Origin: Deuterostichococcus epilithicus
Taxonomy: Eukaryota > Chlorophyta > Trebouxiophyceae > Prasiolales > Stichococcaceae
Length of the DNA stretch: 64,000 nt
Direction of reading: 5' to 3'
Assembly (NCBI GenBank): GCA_033439295.1
Contig: JAVTLE010000014.1
Span: 2,604,001 to 2,668,000, forward strand
The notes below the pieces were generated by a model. It did not search any database and was not told the origin of the DNA. It was given only the letters and a program-made list of their open reading frames with translations. Position numbers and translations under genes: made by a program. Of this stretch, positions 60,101-64,000 are shown piece by piece. The first letter of the stretch is position 1. Each line of letters begins with the position of its first letter.

Positions 60101-63100
60101 TTGCGTGCCTGTCGCATTTGGGGGTTTCCTGCAGGTGACGCGCGGGCTTCACGTCTGTGCATCAGGCACCCGATGAGAACACATGCTGCCGGAGACCTCT
60201 GCGCTCCATGCAGCGGTGCTCTGGCCAGTCGAATTGACTCAATACCTGCAGCGGGCTGCAGCCGCTGCACGGCGACGTGGCAGGCCTCCGCAAGCGGCAG
60301 CTGCAGCACCAGAGAGCCGCTGTAGTCGGCGATGCCGCCCATCACGTCAAGGCGCCCTGGCGCCCGCGCCACCACGATTTCTTCCTGCACAACCATATCC
60401 GTGCGCCCCTCCAGCCATCCCCTTGTATGCTGATACTGGCACGTCAGATGACAGCAGCATTTGTTCTGGATAGAACCACAGGACAAAGCCTATTCGGCTG
60501 GCGGTAATGATGACGCACCCGCCAGTCGAACAGTTGGCGTGCTGCGTCTCGCTCGGCTGCATCCGAAGCGCTGCCCGCGGGCTGCTCTGCTGCCCCGGCT
60601 GCGCCGTCCAGGCTGGCCAGGCGGTGCAGGAACGCCAGAGTGTCCGGGTAGCTGCCGCTGTGCAGGCGGCCTGCGCGTCAAAATCGTAGTGCGGGTCTTG
60701 CATTGCAAACAGGCTGTTGTGTAAGGTCTGTTCTCGATGCTTCTGCTGCTGCCTTGCTTGTGCCACACCTGTGACTGGTCTTTGACCTACAGCAGCCGGG
60801 CAGCAGACAGGCTGAAGCACATGGGCAGCAGCCAGCATCACCTTCAAGCACATCGAATTCTGTCTGCTGCGGCGCTTCGCAAACCTCCTCGTCCGACGAC
60901 GATGAGGAGGCAGCGCCCTCCTCCTCGGCGGAGTCATCCTCCAGCGCCGGCGGCTTGCCGGCCGTGTACCACTTCGGCACGGCCTGATGCAGGAGCAGAC
61001 ACAACAATTTGAGGTTGGAGATGGTGTGCGAGGTTTCGAGATCCGGAGCATTGCGTTTTGCACCGAATGTGAGAATGCTCAGCGGACAGCGGCGACTCCA
61101 CCGGCAGCACTGGCGAAGGCAGAGCGGTGGGGACAAGCGACAGCTCTGCTGCTGGCCTCACCGGGGTGCGTGTCTTCCTCCGCGTGGCGCGCTGCATGCA
61201 GTATCCGTACACGATGCTGTCGCGCAGCCGAATGCTGCCCGCACGGTCCAGCGCTGCCGCGCCGCCGCTGCTGCCGCCGCCCTGTGCGAGCGCCGCCAGC
61301 CTGGCGGCGACAACCTCGGCACCGTTCGTGGGCTCGCTGCAGGCAGCAGTTCCTCGTGCTTGACTCGAATCGGCATCCCTCGTCAGCAGCTGGCTGCGCC
61401 ATGTGAACGAGGACAGCTGATCTCGCACGCATTTCTGGGAGCGCACGGAATGAGATGGCTGCGAATCAGGATCGACACCGCTGAGCGTTACGGACGCAAT
61501 GCAGCCCAGCTTCAGGCATGCCGTCCCAGAGCACGATGCTGACTGAGGCTGCGCACCTGTAGCTGGGCCGCAGCTCGGCCGCCTGCAGTATGTGGCTGGC
61601 CCAATCACCAGACAGGAAGTCGCGGCGGCGCATTTCCACCGCTGCGCCGTGAAGCTGCAGCAGCCCCCGCAGGAAGGGCTCCTCATTGAAGTGCGACCTG
61701 TTCATGAATTTGAGAGGAAGCATGAAAGACTGCTCGTTGAAGTGCGACCTGTACGATTTTGCAACAAAAAGCGTGATAGATGCCGAATGGGGAATGCCGC
61801 TCCATGTTTCGTCAGCAATTGCAGGGGTTGTGTGACTGGATGCCTTGGCTGCGGGCATGAGGGCAGCAACACCTGCGCACAAAGACCAAAGGCGTGTTGC
61901 TGGCCAGGCACTCGCTGGTCGTCCCGTAGCCGATTTTGCCGAGCACGACATCGCACGCCTCTACCTGCAACACATCGGAAGGAGCATCGGCCGCACATCG
62001 ACCACATGTTCAGGATGGGAACAAGATCCAGGATGCACCCCATGCCTTGGTGCTAAAACGAAAATGAGATTGGAGCACAGTGAGCTCACAAGTATTTCCC
62101 CAATCCACTGGATTCATGCTTGCAGCTGAGACTCACAAGGTCTGGTGTGTAAGCGTCTGCCTCCGCCAGCACAAAATTGGGCGGAAGCGGCCCGCTGCCC
62201 AGCGGCTTGCCGCCGCTGCAGGCCAGGCACCGCCACCCAGGCGGCAGCGCTTGCGCGCGCAGGTGCCAGGCGCCTGCCGGCTGCCCGCCGTACATCAGCA
62301 GCACCAGCTGCTCCTCCTGCCCCATGCCCAGGCTGCGCCGCACCTGCAGATGAGTGCATGCAGGCGCCACAAGTGATCAAGCCTGGTCTGTGCCAGTGTG
62401 ACGAAGTAGCGGATCCCCAGCGCTCCAGGCCAGAGGGTTGCTGGTCCGCAGGCTGCACTGGCCGCTGGCGTTCCCGCAAGCCTACCTTCCGGACCATCGC
62501 AGGCGGTGTGTGACACTCGAAGCGGACGAACAGGAGCGCACCTCCTCGCGGGAGCGGCGTGCGTGCCGCACGACGAGCGGCACGTCCTCCACAGCCTGTC
62601 GGGCAACAGCCCTATCAGTGACGGAGCCATTGTGCTGAAGAGAGGGGACTGAACCCCTCCAGGCAGTGCACGTTTCAGGCTGCAGGCAGCGCAGCAAGAG
62701 GATTGCTTGGTTCTCACCCCCAAGCACCAACCAGAGGCAGCTGCGAAACCGACAGGCACAGGCGCATGCTGAATGCAGGCGTGAACTTACCCGGAAGGCC
62801 GGCATAGGCGAGTGGCCCGGCAGGCGTAGCAGAACTGTCGCCTGTGCAAAGTCCTCTGCGATCTGCCAGGTCATTGCCTGGTACTGTTTTCCCACCTCGA
62901 TGTTGTACTCGGCATAGATGAAGTCTGCACCCGCACAGCCATCTGTTCGGCAAGCCCAATTCACAACCCCTTTCTGGGTCTGATTATTTGCTGAAGAGGT
63001 CCATCATCAGGTTGGTCATTCACCCCAGCTGAAGTTGGTCACGACGGCGGATGGCAGCTGCATCATGTGGGCCGCTCGCACAGCCAGCGGAACCGTGTCC

Positions 63101-63807
63101 GACACGACGGCGTGCACGCCGGCAGCCGTGAGCCATGCCACCTCGGCATCCAAAAGCGCGTCACGGTTTGCTACCGCCGTGCTGTGGTATAGTTCCAGTG
63201 AAGCTTTCATGTCGACCGTGAATGCATCGGCCTGCGCAATTATTGTGCCATTCTCAGCACCGCACAGAGTCGACATCGTGGCATGCTGTCTCATTCTCAA
63301 ATGGTCCGAAGTAGTTCGGGTAGCACGCTTTGTTGGCGGCATGCATGCACACCGCCGTGTGCTGGCACACCTGGCTCGAGCCGCAGTCCAGCAGCACATT
63401 CCTGATGGCAAAGCGGTCCGGTGAGAAGCCTCGTGTGTAATTCGCCAGGGAGGCGCCCGATACAAGTGTGACTGCATGTCCTGCCTCCAGCAGGTGACGC
63501 GTGACCTCGATCACTCGTGTCGCGTGACCTAGTCCATGTCCTGCGGCAATTTGTGCAATGATGCATGCTTGACACGGCATGAGGCAAAGGGTCGAGGAAT
63601 GTTCCTTCGGTTCTTTGTGACATGCATAGGAGCAGAACCCAATACGCATGCCGCCGCGCTGGGCGTCATGTGTGCATGGACCTCTGATTCCGATACATGT
63701 TGCCATACGGGGATCGACACCAGCCGGACATCAATAGGCTTCTGGCATCGCTCACCTGTGCAGTAGTACGCGAAATGCAGATTGCGCGCACCGGTCCTGT
63801 CGACCAT
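57121..63807 (-). CDS. ARA1: L-arabinokinase (glycosyltransferase-like plus GHMP kinase domains)
   Basis: Plant ARA1 phosphorylates L-arabinose to L-arabinose 1-phosphate for salvage to UDP-arabinose. Twenty-one exons join in phase from the ATG at 63807 to the stop at 57121, giving 981 residues, near the length of Arabidopsis ARA1. The N-terminal half is glycosyltransferase-like: [89 protein letters not shown]. The kinase half has [27 protein letters not shown], the GHMP ATP loop [60 protein letters not shown] and motif 3 [10 protein letters not shown]. Exon 8 has two in-frame acceptors. The intron after exon 18 starts with GC at 57888. An additional short exon between 60053 and 60246 cannot be excluded. 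Confidence 0.95.
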
Positions 63808-64000
63808 TGCGCATGCGTCTTCACTCACAGATCAGTATGGCCACGGCTTTGCTGCTGATCGTGCCTGCAGCCTCATCAATCAAAATCACAAAAGAACTTC
63901 GGCATCAGAATATGTTCTTTGCAAGCAATGATGAAAAAAAAATCCTCCGAAAGCCATTTCCGAGACTCGCAGAAGATCTCGTGACGTCCTTCACTGTATG
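63808..64000. other. Upstream region of the L-arabinokinase gene
   Basis: 193 bp to the window edge, expected to hold the 5' UTR and proximal promoter of the minus-strand arabinokinase gene. It contains an A-rich run near 63930 and no supported exon. Confidence 0.4.

Overview
This is nuclear DNA of a green alga, most likely a trebouxiophyte (Chlorella/Coccomyxa-like). The evidence is GC-rich, spliceosomal-intron-dense genes on both strands, introns of roughly 50-500 nt ending in polypyrimidine-CAG, UGUAA-type poly(A) signals, and plant-type genes (SBP-box factor, L-arabinokinase, plant-like SEC63, VAMP72-like SNARE, ATG12). No operons, ribosome binding sites, rRNA, CRISPR or intact transposon were seen. 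Genes were built by joining exons by hand on phase and family conservation; most models are phase-consistent from start to stop.

Layout. 1-3933 (+): C-terminal half of an ABCB/MDR transporter. 4791-9157 (-): SBP-box transcription factor. 10202-11721 (-): VAMP7/VAMP72-like R-SNARE. 12140-14013 (+): AlgH/UPF0301 protein. 14197-16648 (-): Ala-rich protein with a LisH/NPAT-like N-terminus. 17158-about 20094 (-): coiled-coil protein of unknown role. 21052-24608 (-): mitochondrial ATP synthase beta. 25020-26368 (+): HOP2. 26791-31838 (-): SEC63. 32186-32699 (+): LYRM7/MZM1-like complex III assembly factor. 33020-34734 (-): XRCC2. 35151-38118 (+): unknown Q/P/H-rich protein. 38561-46459 (-): PRP2/DHX16 spliceosomal helicase. 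47089-47759 (+): ATG12. 47889-51732 (+): YTH-domain m6A reader with Met/Gly-rich and RS regions. 52032-56909 (+): M49-like zinc metallopeptidase. 57121-63807 (-): L-arabinokinase.

The set is housekeeping plus regulation, not an island: secretion (SEC63, VAMP), mitochondrial energy (ATP2, LYRM7), RNA processing (PRP2, YTH), recombination (HOP2, XRCC2), autophagy (ATG12) and sugar salvage (arabinokinase). Several neighbours are head-to-head with 350-630 bp between start codons.

The most unusual observations are: an M49-like peptidase with a pentapeptide HEIGH zinc motif formed across an exon junction; a duplicated, in-frame 3' splice acceptor in the arabinokinase gene; an SBP domain whose conserved zinc-ligand His is displaced by one residue; a high share of GC-AG introns; a degenerate Walker A in XRCC2; and a frame error at an N in the YTH gene.
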